A DNA stretch of 64,000 nucleotides. Source: Boswellia sacra. Its lineage: Eukaryota > Streptophyta > Magnoliopsida > Sapindales > Burseraceae. The stretch is from positions 1-64,000 of the forward strand of contig SNVD02013989.1 in NCBI GenBank assembly GCA_013180625.2. The letters are read 5' to 3'. Within the stretch, counting starts at the first letter, position 1; each line of letters opens with the position of its first letter. Of the stretch, positions 9,731 to 20,879 are shown piece by piece. The notes below the pieces were generated by a model. That model was not told the origin of the DNA, did no database searches, and was given only the letters and a program-made list of their open reading frames with translations. The position numbers were made by a program, and so were the translations under genes.

Positions 9731-9993
9731 GAGAGAAGACTATGCATGATTGTGCACAAGTTCTTATGTAATCCATTAATGTTCTTGGTTGGGCATGAGC
9801 ATGTTTTTCAAAGAAGATGAGTGGCTACAAATAATTCTATCAACTAATGCAAAAAGAAAGAAAAGATTAACACATGCAAGAAAAATAAAAATAAAAATAG
9901 AAATGGGGAGAGAAAAGATGAACACATACAAGAAAAATAAAAATAGAAATGGGAAAAGAGAGTACTTACAATTTTGTACGCCAAATTTTACCT

Positions 9994-10011
9994 TCCCCGG
10001 CAACGGCGCCA
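9994..10011 (-). other. Primer-binding site of element B (tRNA-Asp)
   Basis: On the minus strand TGGCGCCGTTGCCGGGGA is a perfect complement to the 3' end of plant tRNA-Asp, the primer used by Athila-type elements. It lies six bases inside the 5' LTR end. Confidence 0.88.
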
Positions 10012-10017
10012 AAAACT

Positions 10018-11546
10018 TGACACATCCGAAAAAGGATTGTCTCCCAAGTATAGGAGTGTCGAAGTAATAAAACCCGGTGAGACCGGGGTCGATCCACGAG
10101 GAGGGGAATTTAAGCGTTACAAATTATAAGCTAAACAAATGTGATATGGATGATTCAAAGAGGTGACATGATAATATCAACAAGTATGTAAGATGGTAGG
10201 TGGTATTACCGACCATTCAAATATAAAACAAAAAGCAAGAGGAGGTAAAACCATCCATGGAAATAGGTGGTATAACCAACCATAGTAAATTAAAGAACAA
10301 TTTCATAAGGTGGTAGAACCTACCATAGTAAATAAAATAAAAAGTTCATAAACAATAGAATAATTAAAATACAAGAGGAATTAACACAATAACAATGAAG
10401 GCTAAGGTTAGGGGATCCGCCCTTGATATTTCAAATAAGGATAATTAACCCATTTTAGTTATATGAATTATATTTGTTTCATTACCAATATTTATACCAC
10501 TTCTTGTAAATGGGTTCAAGCATCCAATGTGCCAATCATCATATGTCTACAACAAATCAAGGTTCCTAACTAGATTCGTGTCGGTAAGGAAGAACCATAC
10601 ATCATCTAGAAAGGATCTAAGCATTTGATGTGCCAAGGATTGTCGACAATGGATCAAGACCTCCACTTTACGAGTGGTGTCAAGATTGATTAAGAAATTA
10701 AATATAAATCATATTGAATAAACATTATAAGATTAAGATTATTAAGCACATATTAAGGGTTAGATAATCCTTATTCTCATATCAAGGGTTTCACCCTTTC
10801 ACCTTAGCAAAAGAGAAATTAGAAGAACATTATAATAGAAAGAAAATAAAATGCAAGAAAAAGGAAATTCATTAATAACATAAACACACAAAACACAATA
10901 CAAGATCCTAGCCAAAGCCAAAATGTTCCAGCCAAGGCCAAGATGCCCTAATGGGTCACAAGGCACCTCTATTTATAGATACATCCAGGGGCAAACTTGT
11001 CAAATTACAAGGGCATAATTGTCAAATATTAGTTGTAAATATCTTTGACAATTGGGATCATTAGGCACCGACTTTGACCATCAATTTTGACATCGAAATG
11101 TTGTGAATTTTAATCACATGTCTTCATGAAAGTTGTAGATATTTCTCTCATATTTCTAGAACATATTGATTTTCACAATTTGGATACGTATTTTGAGAGA
11201 TACGGTCCAAATACTGAGGCCTGGTCAGACTGGGCCGAGACTATAGATGGGTTGATTTCAAGCCCAATTTTGGTCCACTAAGAGCCCGAATTTGATGATG
11301 CTTATGAAATGCAAGCTTGTAGACAATTGAATCAGCTTTCCAAAACATTAAGAATTGCACCATGCTGATCTATAAATAGAGAGTTATGCCCATTTTACCG
11401 AATCTGTAACAAAACCAAAATTAAGAGGAATTAATTCCAAAGATGCAAATGCTACAAATATGCTTAAGTTGAGGGCTTTAATGACACTATTAATGCAATA
11501 TGATGAACTAAACTCTTATTAAACATGCATATTTAAGTGTTCATCA
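10018..11546 (-). mobile_element. 5' LTR of element B, complete
   Basis: Minus strand TGATGAACAC (11546) to GATGTGTCA (10018), 1529 bp, TATA box at 10970-10977. Directly followed by the tRNA-Asp PBS. The outer flank is CTAAC (11547-11551). No matching duplication is present at the truncated 3' end. Confidence 0.9.
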
Positions 11547-13427
11547 CTAACCTTTATCCACATTCTGTCAGACTTCTCAACATCTACCCTCCTCTTTGAT
11601 TTTTACAAAAGAAATGTGCCCACTTAAGGGCTAGTGTGCCCACTTAAGGGTTGGTGTGCCTACTTAAGGGCTAATGTGCATCCGTCTAATGCATGAAAAT
11701 GCACTCTTCAAGTTTGAACAAATGCATCCTTCTAATGCATGGAATGCATCCTTATGATGTGCCAATAGGCACTATTCTAGTGTGGACAAGTGCATCTTTC
11801 TAAGGCACGAAAAACATCCTCATGATGCGCAATGTGTACTCTTCTAGTGCAAACAAATGCATTCCTCTAATGCATGAAGGGCATCCTTGCAATGCGTGAT
11901 GTGCACCTTTTTAGTGTAGACCAATGCATTCTTATAATGCATGAAGTGCCTCTTTACGATACTTAGATGAAACACTCATTTATGCACCTACTTTTTAGGG
12001 TTTGTTAGCACTATTCAATTCACCTATTCTAAGGGCTTCAAACACTCTTAAGTGCACCTACTTCCTAGGGTTTTAAACACTCTTTGGTGCACCTCTTATT
12101 AGATCTTTTGTCTATTCTAAGAGCTTAAAATATTCTTTAGTGTATCTACTTCCAAGGGTTTTCAATACTCTTTGGTGCATCTTTTTTTAAGGCTTGTACC
12201 TATTCTAAGGGCTTAAAATTCTTTTAAATGTACCTATTTCCTAGGGTTTCTTCTAATGCATGTCCATAGGAAATGTCTTGCACTACCTTGCGGTCTTTAG
12301 ATCTTTTCATTCTTCATACCTTTAGCTAAGTATTCTTTATTCTTCTTTAATCTCTTCAGACTTTACATTTGTTAGGTTTCATGTCCTTCTTCCAAGAATT
12401 CTTACTTCTATTTTTTATTTCTTCTAGTCCACTAGGGAGAATTCTTTATTCATTACACTTGAGACTTTTCATTTCTTTGTGCCTTCAAATGAGTATTCTT
12501 CATTCTTCATCGATTTCTTCAAACCTTTGTATTCGTTCGGTTTCATGCCCTTTTTTCAAGTGCTTCATACTTCTAACCTTCATTTGTTGATTTCTTTGAA
12601 CTCACTAAGAAGAATTTTGTATATTGCATTTTCTTGGTCTCTAGACCTTTCATTCACTCGGTTTCATGCCCTTTCCTTAGGTATTTTTTGTCTTCAGTCA
12701 CTTGTTTGCAGATTCTTACCCTTCACTAGGGAAATTTCTTGATATGTTGTGCCCTCTTGGATTCAGTGGAGATTTTTTCATTGTTTTTGTAAGTTCCTTC
12801 AAAATATCAAACATCTTTGGATTATTTCAAATCATTCAAAGTTTACATTATTCGATTTGTTCTACAATAATATGCTTTCTTGTCTCTGTAAGAATTCTTT
12901 CCACGTGTGTCGATTGGTCATCCAATTCCATATGACTCAAATTTTTTTTAAGTTCTTCTTTTTCAAATCCCTTCTTCAAGTTAGACTTCAAATTTGAACT
13001 TCCTTCTTCAAGGTAAACTTCAAATTTCTTTTTCAAGATCCTTCTCTAAGGTAGACTTTGAAATCCTTCTTCAAGGGAGATTATTCCTTCAAAATGGATG
13101 CCTTCTTCTAGGAAGACACCTTTTTCAAGAGAGATTCCTTCTTAAGGTAGATGCCTTCTTCCAGGAAGATGCCTTCTTCAAGGGAGATGTCTTTCTAAAC
13201 CACATAAGTTCATTTAAGAAAGTTTGACTTGCTCTAGGCGATTTGCGATTCTTGCACACTGAGTCTTTTCTAGACTGTACTTGTACTTCTTGGGAGATTG
13301 ACTATTTCAAGTATTTTCCCCCAATTGTGGTCCTTAACTATCTTCTTAAACAGTGATCCTCTTCAACTGTCTTCAACTATGGCAGTTGTCATTTTTATGG
13401 TGATCATATATCATATTGCTTGATCCA
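11547..13427. repeat. Region of short, decayed tandem repeats without a gene
   Basis: No coding region is supported. Several unlike local repeats follow one another: about three 20-bp units (GTGCCCACTTAAGGGCTAGT type) at 11616-11676; about four 80-90-bp units built on AATGCATCCTTCTAATGCATG at 11676-11960; units with CCTATTCTAAGGGCTT and CTACTTCCTAGGGTTTT at about 12010-12260; a pyrimidine-rich stretch with repeated TTCATGCCCTT and TTCTTCATTCTTC at 12300-12740; and CCTTCTTCAAGGTAGA-type units at about 12985-13200. It resembles the tandem-repeat-rich LTRs or untranslated regions of large gypsy elements, but I cannot assign it. Confidence 0.55.
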
Positions 13428-13760
13428 AGTGTTTAGCACAACGTGCTAAACTAAATAACCTAATCCAAGCGGCTTGCACATCGTGCTATCTGAAGAGCCT
13501 AATTCAGGCAACTTGCACATCGTGCTAAACTAAGAGCTTGATACAGGCAGCTTGCACATCATGCTAACTAAGGAGTTTGATCTAAGCGGCTTGCACATCA
13601 TGCTAACTGAGGAGCCTAATCTAGGTGGCTTGCAAATCATGCAAAATTGAGAAGCCCGATTCAGGCAGCTTGCACATCATGCCCAACTAAAAAGCCTGAA
13701 CTAGGCGGCTTGTACATCATTCTAACTAAGGAGCCTGATCTAGGTGGCTTGCACATTATG
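13428..13760 (+). repeat. 39-bp tandem repeat, about 8 units
   Basis: The unit is GGCTTGCACATCATGCTAAC followed by TGAGGAGCCTGATCTAGG, with many substitutions. The period is close to 39 bases, a multiple of three, so open frames run through it on both strands. It grades into the next array, which reuses its TTGCACATCATGCTA core. Confidence 0.75.
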
Positions 13761-14345
13761 CTACTTCGATTAGGTCTCATTAAGATTGACTTGCACATCA
13801 TGTTGCTTCTATTGGGTCTCATTGAGATTGAACTACCTCATCCAAGCATCTTGCACATCATGCTACTTTGATCGGGTCTCATCGAGACTAACTTTTACAT
13901 CATGTTGCTTCCACTGGGTCTCATCGAAACTGAACTGCTTGATCTAGGCAACTTGAATATCATGCAACTTCGATCGGGTCTCATCGAGACTGACTTACAT
14001 ATCGTGTTGCTTCCATTAGGTCTCACCGAGACTGACCCATACATCATGTTACTTTTGTTGGGTCTCATCAAGATTGACTTGCACATCATGCTACTTGTAT
14101 TGGGTCTCATCGAGATTATACTATCTGATCTATATGGCTTTCACATCATGTTGCTTTCATTTTGCCTCATCAAGATTAAATTGTCTGATTCAGATGGCTT
14201 GCACATCGTGCCACTTCTATTTGGTCTTATCGAGACTGAAGTGCCTGATCCAGATGGCTTGCACATTGTGCTGCTTCAATTTGGTCTTATCGAGACTGAG
14301 TTACTGTATCTAAGAGACTTGCACATCATGCTACTGCTACTATTC
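13761..14345 (+). repeat. 45/63-bp tandem repeat sharing a core with the preceding array
   Basis: The units read CTTGCACATCATGCTACTTC then GATTGGGTCTCATCGAGACTGA (about 45 bases), some with an extra 18-base block like ACTGCCTGATCCAGATGG. Both lengths are multiples of three, so one frame stays open from 13902 to 14405 and would give a periodic peptide (LHIMLLxLGLIETD type). I read this as a repeat array and not as a proven gene. Confidence 0.75.
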
Positions 14346-14734
14346 TTTCATGTATTGAACCTATTTCTTTTACGGTTACCCCCAATATTTCATATTGTAT
14401 TGTGACTCTACAAAACCCGATCTCTTATAGACCTTGCTCCACTTTGGATTATGCTTCCTACAAGAATAGGATTTATGCTTTATGTATGCATGCTCTATGC
14501 TTATGCTAAATGTGTATATCTCTTAGGCTAGACGATCATTGAGCTATATACCGACACCGAGCCAGCTTGTTTTTCTTATGAAAGGATATCAAGGATGACT
14601 TGGCAATAAGCAGGGGGAGACTTTTGTTACTGCAGACTCGTGCAATTAATCTTCAAATGCTCAGAGCAATCCTCTAGCAAATAATCAGTCTGCCTATTTC
14701 AAGCACCATTTCTTACACTTTCTTCGAGATGATT
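14346..14734. other. Non-coding stretch between repeat arrays
   Basis: I see no gene, RNA or element border here. It is ordinary AT-rich sequence with a short GCAGGGGGAGACTTTTG stretch near 14609. Confidence 0.4.
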
Positions 14735-14935
14735 GAAACAATTCTATTTGCCATAATTTTTAAGATGGTTAGGGCAATTCTTTACCCCCTTGCTTCTTTT
14801 CACTTCTCAAGATGAATGGGCAATTCTTTGCCCGCTGCTTCTTTTCTTTCTCAACATGATTGGGCAATTCTTTGCCCATGCTTCTTTCCACTTCTTAAGA
14901 TGAATGGACAATTCTTTACCTCCTATATGAAGAGT
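14735..14935 (+). repeat. About 60-bp tandem repeat with a hairpin in each unit, 4 units
   Basis: Each unit contains TCAAGATGAATGGGCAATTC followed by TTTGCCC; GGGCAA and TTTGCCC can pair. The four copies are diverged (GGGCAATTCTTTACCC, GGGCAATTCTTTGCCC twice, GGACAATTCTTTACC). Confidence 0.65.
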
Positions 14936-16388
14936 TTTGTACTATCTTGGGGAATTTCTTCATGTAGCTTTAAGGACATTATTCCTCTTCTTTGTAGACA
15001 TCCATGCTTAACGAAATGGCTAACTTCTTCTATATATCTTGCTTCTTCACTATTGGTGGCAAGGTTGCCTTCTTTGATGCCATTGATAGGAACAACTAGT
15101 AGATTTTCTTCTTTTTAACATGTTTTCAACACATCCAATATCCTCCAACAATAAGTTCAAATGCAAAATGTGATTTGTGCATCAATTTGATTCACATTTG
15201 AATTCTTCACAGATTTCTCAAATTTGATAGCGCAAAGGTAATGCATTGACATCATGATTGTTCCTAATTTTGATTCTAATATCAGAAGCGCTTCATTCAA
15301 GTTTTTTTTTCTTTTTGTGTATAGCCAATCACACTTCACTTGTTGAAAGTCGGATAGTTTTACGTAAACTGAAACTATCAATCTCGAAAGATAGAATGAC
15401 TACCATAAGCCCGCTTTTCACACCACTTTCTGCTAATGTAGGCTTATTACAAAATCAACAATCTTTAGGGCTTTATCAAGCTTGTAATGTCAGGCTTAGG
15501 ATAAGGTATGATAAGGCAATTATAAGGTTAACTCACTCATAGTCACACAAACAATAGGTTTTAATTGAGAGCATCAACTCATTTTTATCACCATGTTTGT
15601 TTCAATTTTGATTGGCTATACCTATAAACTTTGAGTCTTTATTGACCACATTGCTTTGCTTTCGATTTTGAGTTACTGCACAAGCAATGAGATTAAAACT
15701 TTTCTTTTCTTTCTTCTTTCTTCTTTTTCTTCTTTTCCTTTCTCTTCTTTTCTTTCTTCTCCTTTTTTCCCTTTTCTTTTTTTAAGCTCAAAAATTGCAC
15801 AAAACTTCTTCAATTCCTTTCGTTCTCCCTTAAGCATGACTCTCAATGCTTCTTGCTAGAATAATCATATGCTATGAGTGAAGGATACTATGTAGGAAAA
15901 TATTTTCCAGTGTTCGGATAAATTTTATGGTTTGACAGTGAAAATACTTGATTAAGCTCAATGAGGTACACTAGAGACAATGAAGCAAGCATAGGTGAAC
16001 TTGAAACTCTCAATATATCCAAAGAAAGCCTAAATCACTTCCCTCATGCTGTGAAGCCTAGGATTTTGCCTTGAGTGGTGATCAAACGGGTTCTAGAGCC
16101 TTATGAGATCTCAACATAGAGCTCCATTCACATAAAGTTTCTCTAAGTGATATAAAGTTCCATATTCATGGCTATTGTGCTCAAATGTTAAAGAATAAGG
16201 AATGAAACTCATCTGGCAAAAGAAGTCAAGTATGTAGACAATACAATTTCATGCATTACCAAAAATCTATTTCCAATGAGTTTCATCATTTTATCAATGA
16301 TCATCAAAAGAATACAGAACTCATATAACATGCTTAAAATAAATCATTTTAAAACATCATTATTCATTCTCTAGGTCAAGAAGTTTTC
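14936..16388. other. Unassigned repeat-like non-coding region with an 85-base pyrimidine tract
   Basis: No gene is supported. The segment 15699-15783 is pure C and T on the plus strand. The rest is AT-rich and looks like an old LTR or untranslated region (for example around 15430-15530), but neither borders nor a primer-binding site could be found. It ends where Tat gag homology begins, near 16389. Confidence 0.4.
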
Positions 16389-17502
16389 CATTGTCGATCA
16401 GGTCTTGTATCTCATGTCAAAGGCAGTGGCATTTGTCGATGATATGGTCGTTGGTGGAAATCATAATATTCATAGTGCTTGTGGTTAGCTGGTCATGGAT
16501 TTTTTGGAGGCTTTGGTGTTAATGGAAGCAACACAAATTGGACATGGAGCTCCTCAAATACTTCAGATAATTGTCCCAACTAACTAACCATCCTCGGTTG
16601 ATGCTCTTCTACATCCTCGTTATTTGATCCATAGGTTTAGGCATACTGTCCTTGATTTCTTCGAATGTAGCTATTGTTGCTTCTTTTCTACCTAGCCTCC
16701 AAATCTTCTATTTGGTTGACCAAGTCATACAAATCCTCAAATATTTTGATTGGAAAGCCTACAATCTTATCTACAATGAAAGCATTAGTGATCACCATAC
16801 AGATCTGGTCCTTCTCAGCGGGTATCGTGGTCATCTGGGCAGCTTTGGCCCTCCAACAGGCTAAGTATTTCAAAAAAGTCTCAATGGGCTTTTGGTGAGT
16901 CATCTCCAAATCTCTCAAGGTTACCCTTAGTTGGGTATTATGCCAATATTGTTCCATAAACTAGTCGGATAGCTCCTCCCTATCTTTTAAACTCTTTTGG
17001 AAAGGTCATGACACCATACTACCACATCATCTTCTAAGGATAGCATAAAGTATTTCAATATATACTCCTTTGACAAAGGAGTTATGGCCATGCCAATAGC
17101 ATATTATCTCAAATGCGTTTTTGGATTGCCCTTTCAATTGAACTTGCGCATATTTGGTAGGCGAAACTTCAGAGGCAAGTCACATCTCTAATCAGCAAAA
17201 TATCATCTAGGTTTTTGATCCCTTTCAACCCCTTCTTCTTTGACAGAGAGTAGACCTTCTCCATGTCTTTGGTCAACTGCTTGACCTATTCGAGCTCCTC
17301 TTGGTTTGTTGGGTCTTTCCCTCTATTTATGTCTTGGCTAGCCTCACCCTCATCACCACCATTACCTTTGGGTGGAGGTTGTTTCATGTAGTTGGACCCA
17401 TTTTATAGAGCTTTTGATGAGTTAGGTCATTTGTTGTTAGAGTGCAGTCATATCGACTCTCAATTGGACAATCTCTTGACTATTGTTGTTATGTGCGGCC
17501 AT
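16389..17502 (-). pseudogene. Tat-lineage gag remnant (element F)
   Basis: Reading on the minus strand starts near ATG 17502 (MAAHNNNSQE). Next comes a charged region (KDPTNQEELEQVKQL, then SLSKKKGLKGIKNLDDIL), and then the Gag core QLRVTLRDLEMTHQKPIETF, with WRAKAAQM, at 16957-16688. This core is typical of plant Ty3/gypsy Gag. Two homologues are in the window: E (37364-35905) and D (48032-47026 plus 28256-27079). Frameshifts and stops are frequent. No protease or later domain follows; homology stops at about 16389. Confidence 0.75.
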
Positions 17503-18295
17503 TTCAGCAACTGGTTCCTCTTGTCTTTTCAAACGACCACCTTGTCTAACCTAAGCTATGATGGCTACAAAACTAAGGTGTTAATGTCATGCACACATAC
17601 ATGTATGCATGATATGATGCAATCTCATACAAGGGCATAGACAAACTTTCAGCCTTCCAATCTTATTTCTCCTAGACACATGAGGTCGAGCCTCTTTTCT
17701 TAGGATTTTTAGTCTCATTCCCAAGTTATCAATATGGGATATGGGAATGCGAGATTCTCTCTCATAATTCTAACCATATAAGTTGATGTTGGATTCTCAT
17801 TGATTATCATAACACGGCTCTAAATGTCATGATAACCTTAACTCATGGCACATGTTCCCATTTTGTTCTTATGGATGATTTAACATGTGGCATTGGTTCA
17901 TGAGGTTTGAGTTGATGTTATTCTAATCATGTGGAATTTATATCCATGGACATACATTTTAACATGAGTTTTGGATATTCATCTTACTGAAAATTTCTAG
18001 ATTCATCTACGTGGGCTTAAGTCTTAAGGGTTCAATAGTCTGGGCTCCTTCGAGCGAGAGACAACCCCTTAGACCGGTCTCTTTTTATACCAATTCAATG
18101 GTAGATGCTCAAAGGTGGCAACACCAACATTAGTCATCTAAGGGTCAAATGGAGCCAAAGATTTCCTATGCCAATGCCACACGGTTAGTTTAGGTAATTT
18201 GTGCTTATTGTGTGCAAAGTACAGTGATGTAAGGACTTCAAATATCAACATAAGGTATTAGAATTCGGTATCCTAATCGGAATCAACTCCTCTTA

Positions 18296-18313
18296 TTCCC
18301 ATTGGAGTCGCCA
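18296..18313 (-). other. Primer-binding site of element F (tRNA-Arg)
   Basis: Minus strand TGGCGACTCCAATGGGAA matches 15 of 18 bases of TGGCGACTCCGCTGGGGA, the complement of the 3' end of plant tRNA-Arg(ACG) as I remember it. Ogre/Tat elements use tRNA-Arg. Confidence 0.7.
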
Positions 18314-18314
18314 C

Positions 18315-18772
18315 TATGAATGGAGCTTTTATCTCTCCAAAGGTTTGCGACCACGATACTGTGCCAAAGCGTTTTTGAGACTCGAGGGAACAAAAACAAG
18401 CCAAGGGCACATCTGAAGAAATAGAGTCGCCATCCAATTATTCAATTGGGAATGAATAGGGGAAATCCGATCCCTCACTTCAGGACATAAACTAACCTCA
18501 TGCCTTCAAAGATGGGTTCAGAAAGTTAGGTACAAGCCATTCACCTCGCCCGGCTAAAAATCTGGTTTGTACTGGGGTAGACCAAATAAAAATAGCTTAT
18601 TTTGTTATACAATCCGCATAAGTAATTTGTTTTATGGATACATTTTCAATTTTATCTTCATTAAACAAATAAGGTTATTTTCAATTATGGTAGTTATATA
18701 TTCATACAAATAAAGAGAGAGGAGAACAGAATTAAATTCCGATCAAACATGGGGGATAAGGGATAAGATTAC
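18315..18772 (-). mobile_element. Partial 5' LTR of element F (Tat)
   Basis: This matches the LTR-end halves of the Tat LTRs at 38189-40073 and 48846-50974 (GCGACCACGATACTGTG, CAATTGGGAATGAA, GGTTCAGAAAGTTAGGTAC). Homology breaks at 18772, where the short inverted element starts. About 1.4 kb of the expected LTR is absent. Confidence 0.75.
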
Positions 18773-19010
18773 TGTGACGATCTGGACCAGGGCCCTTCAA
18801 CCCACCCTGTCTCGGTACTCAAGCCGGTCCGAACCCAATCGCACAGTAAACCGTATTGTTCGCTTTGGGCACCCGCAGGTCCCCCACGGTTTTGTTCCAC
18901 CAAGTGGACGCATCTCCCACTCGAACTTGAGACCTCAAAGGTCTCTGCAAATCATCATGAGTACCATTTGAGACGGGGCGAGTTGAAGGGCCCTAGCCCA
19001 GATCGTCACA
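18773..19010 (+). mobile_element. Short non-autonomous element with 40-bp terminal inverted repeats (copy 1)
   Basis: This 238-bp unit begins TGTGACGATCTGG and ends CCAGATCGTCACA. The end inverted repeats extend about 40 bases, through GGGCCCTTCAAC and GTCTC, with few mismatches. It is GC-richer than its surroundings. It has MITE size, but the TG/CA ends could also fit a very short LTR-type unit. No target-site duplication is obvious. Confidence 0.6.
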
Positions 19011-19215
19011 ATAAAACGCGAATGGTACTCATGATGAATTCGGAGACCTTTAAGGTCTCGGGTTCGAGTGGGGGACACGTCCACTTGGTGGAACAAAGTT
19101 GTGCAGGACCTGCGGGTGCCCAAAGCGGACAATACGGTTTACTGTGTGATTGGGTTCGGACCGACTTGAGTACCGGCACGGGGTAGGTTGAAGGGCCCTG
19201 GCCCAAATCGTCACA
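19011..19215 (-). mobile_element. Short inverted-repeat element, copy 2, inverted and incomplete
   Basis: On the minus strand it starts TGTGACGATTTGGGCC at 19215 and follows copy 1 with scattered differences to the GTACCATT block. It lacks its own second terminal repeat. The two copies form a head-to-head inverted pair at the junction between Tat element D and Tat fragment F. Confidence 0.6.
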
Positions 19216-19623
19216 GAAAGGAACTCCACCATGCAAATGGAACCAAGCTTGGCCTAACAAAGTAGCGAAGGTAACTAAGATGTCTAGGACTGTGAACTCG
19301 GTCATCACTTCAGTAGGCCTAGTCTTCACTAACGCCTTAATGATCCCAATAGCACTCTTCTTCGAGTCATCATACGCCTTGATCACCATCTCACAAGGCT
19401 TATGGTCATCTTCTTCAACTCCAAACTGGTGTACTATCTTCATACACACAATGTTGATGGTGGACCTATCATCCACCATGATGCAAGGAGAAATCTTCCC
19501 TCTTATCTCTACGGTGATGAACAATGGTTTCTTACGATTCCTTCGTTCAAAAGGCAAGTCATTATCAGTGAAGGTGATTACAACCTTCTCATCACTATTT
19601 GTGTCAACTGAAAACGCATGCAA
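19216..19623 (-). pseudogene. Tat/Ogre-type retroviral aspartic protease fragment (element D)
   Basis: On the minus strand the frame reads ITFTDNDLPFERRNRKKPLF, then a protease-like core with the active-site region MVDDRSTINIV (related elements usually have DNGS or DGGS) and the LLGQAWFH flap-side block (family LLGRPWIH). This is the gag-pol protease of Tat-type elements, which matures the polyprotein. The Gly to Arg change at the active site would inactivate it. Its upstream neighbour in the element is the gag end at 27079, with CACTA-2 between them. Reverse transcriptase and integrase of D are missing; the frame stops at the short inverted elements. Confidence 0.75.
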
Positions 19624-20879
19624 ACGCCATTGGATGTCGGTTTTTATCCAACATAAAGTAACCGACGAGTATATATATGCATGTTAGTTGGTCAAACAGA
19701 CACAGTCAAATGTCATTCCTAGAGCCACCAAGTAAATGCCCAAATTTTGGTGTATACATGTCACAATTTTTTTTTTTTTGGTTTGTGTCAATTGTTGACT
19801 GACTAGTATCACAGTAGTGAAGTAGATAAGTGTCGGTCAGAAACCCACAAATATTTTAAATTTATGTCTATCATTGACTGACATATAAGTTCAATGTAAA
19901 TAAGATGCACGTCAATTATAAATCTGTAATTATTTTTAATTTAAAAAGTATATATATATATACTTGTTGGTTTTTTATTTAAAAAATATATTTATATTTA
20001 TTATTTAATTATATATCTATATATATATATATATATATATATTATACACAATTACAAAATGAACATTCAATTACAAAACTAAGCAGATACATAAATGAAT
20101 TCTATATACATTAACATTCTAGAGTTTCTACTTGTGATATGTTAACAAATTGCATTACGTATAAAAATTACTACGAAAAGATAAGTAATTTCAATACTTA
20201 ATTAATAAATATAGTAACGAAATAGGTCTGTTGAACATGAACTAAAATAAAAATAGCAAGGAAACACACTTAATAGTTCTATAAGTGAATTCCATCACAT
20301 TTCACGTAGTAGTGTAATGAAGACCAAAAAAAAAAAAAAAAAAATCTGTACTACACGTACCTGGAAGCTCAAAAGTGCCTAACAACAATACTATACCCAT
20401 GGTGCCAAAGTCCAAAAAAGAACTAGCAATTATACAAATTCAAAATTACACCTAAAGCCATAGAGTACTTTTATATATATATTGGTGCATGTCCACAAAA
20501 TCTTGTAATCAATTAATTACTATTCTGCTTCTTTTGATTCCCTATAGTCAGCACCCTATTATCAAAATCTTCATTAACCTGCAAAAGTTAATTTCATGTC
20601 ATATGTTAACTAGATACATAGTAATGACTATGCAACCTGGTTTTATAGATAGACATCATATAAACCAAATTATGCAACCTACTTTCTTGGCTTTCTTCCG
20701 TTCTTCTTGCCAAACTTTCAAAATCTTGGAAACATGAGTAGCCCATTTTGACCGCACCTCATTCATCTTCTCTATACTATAGCTTTCCTTGTTGTTATAC
20801 TAAGAGTAGATCAAGAGTTATGTTAAAAACAGCAAATAAAACACTTAAAACATTGACAACCAGTGATCTCTACCTCACC

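Noticed and set aside
13895..14110. Minus-strand open frame through the tandem array
   Set aside because: It is open only because the repeat period is a multiple of three.
13430..14345. A CRISPR-like array (regular repeats)
   Set aside because: The repeats are contiguous and diverged, without unique spacers, in plant nuclear DNA.
15656..15859. Open frame over the pyrimidine tract
   Set aside because: It encodes only Phe, Leu and Ser runs, which reflects base composition.
18774..18971. Open frames through the short inverted elements
   Set aside because: They follow the repeat copies on both strands and have no support outside the repeat.
19055..19075. tRNA gene or SINE, from a B-box-like GGGTTCGAGTG
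   Set aside because: No A box at the right distance, no cloverleaf, no poly(A)/T tail, and the motif lies inside a unit with terminal inverted repeats.
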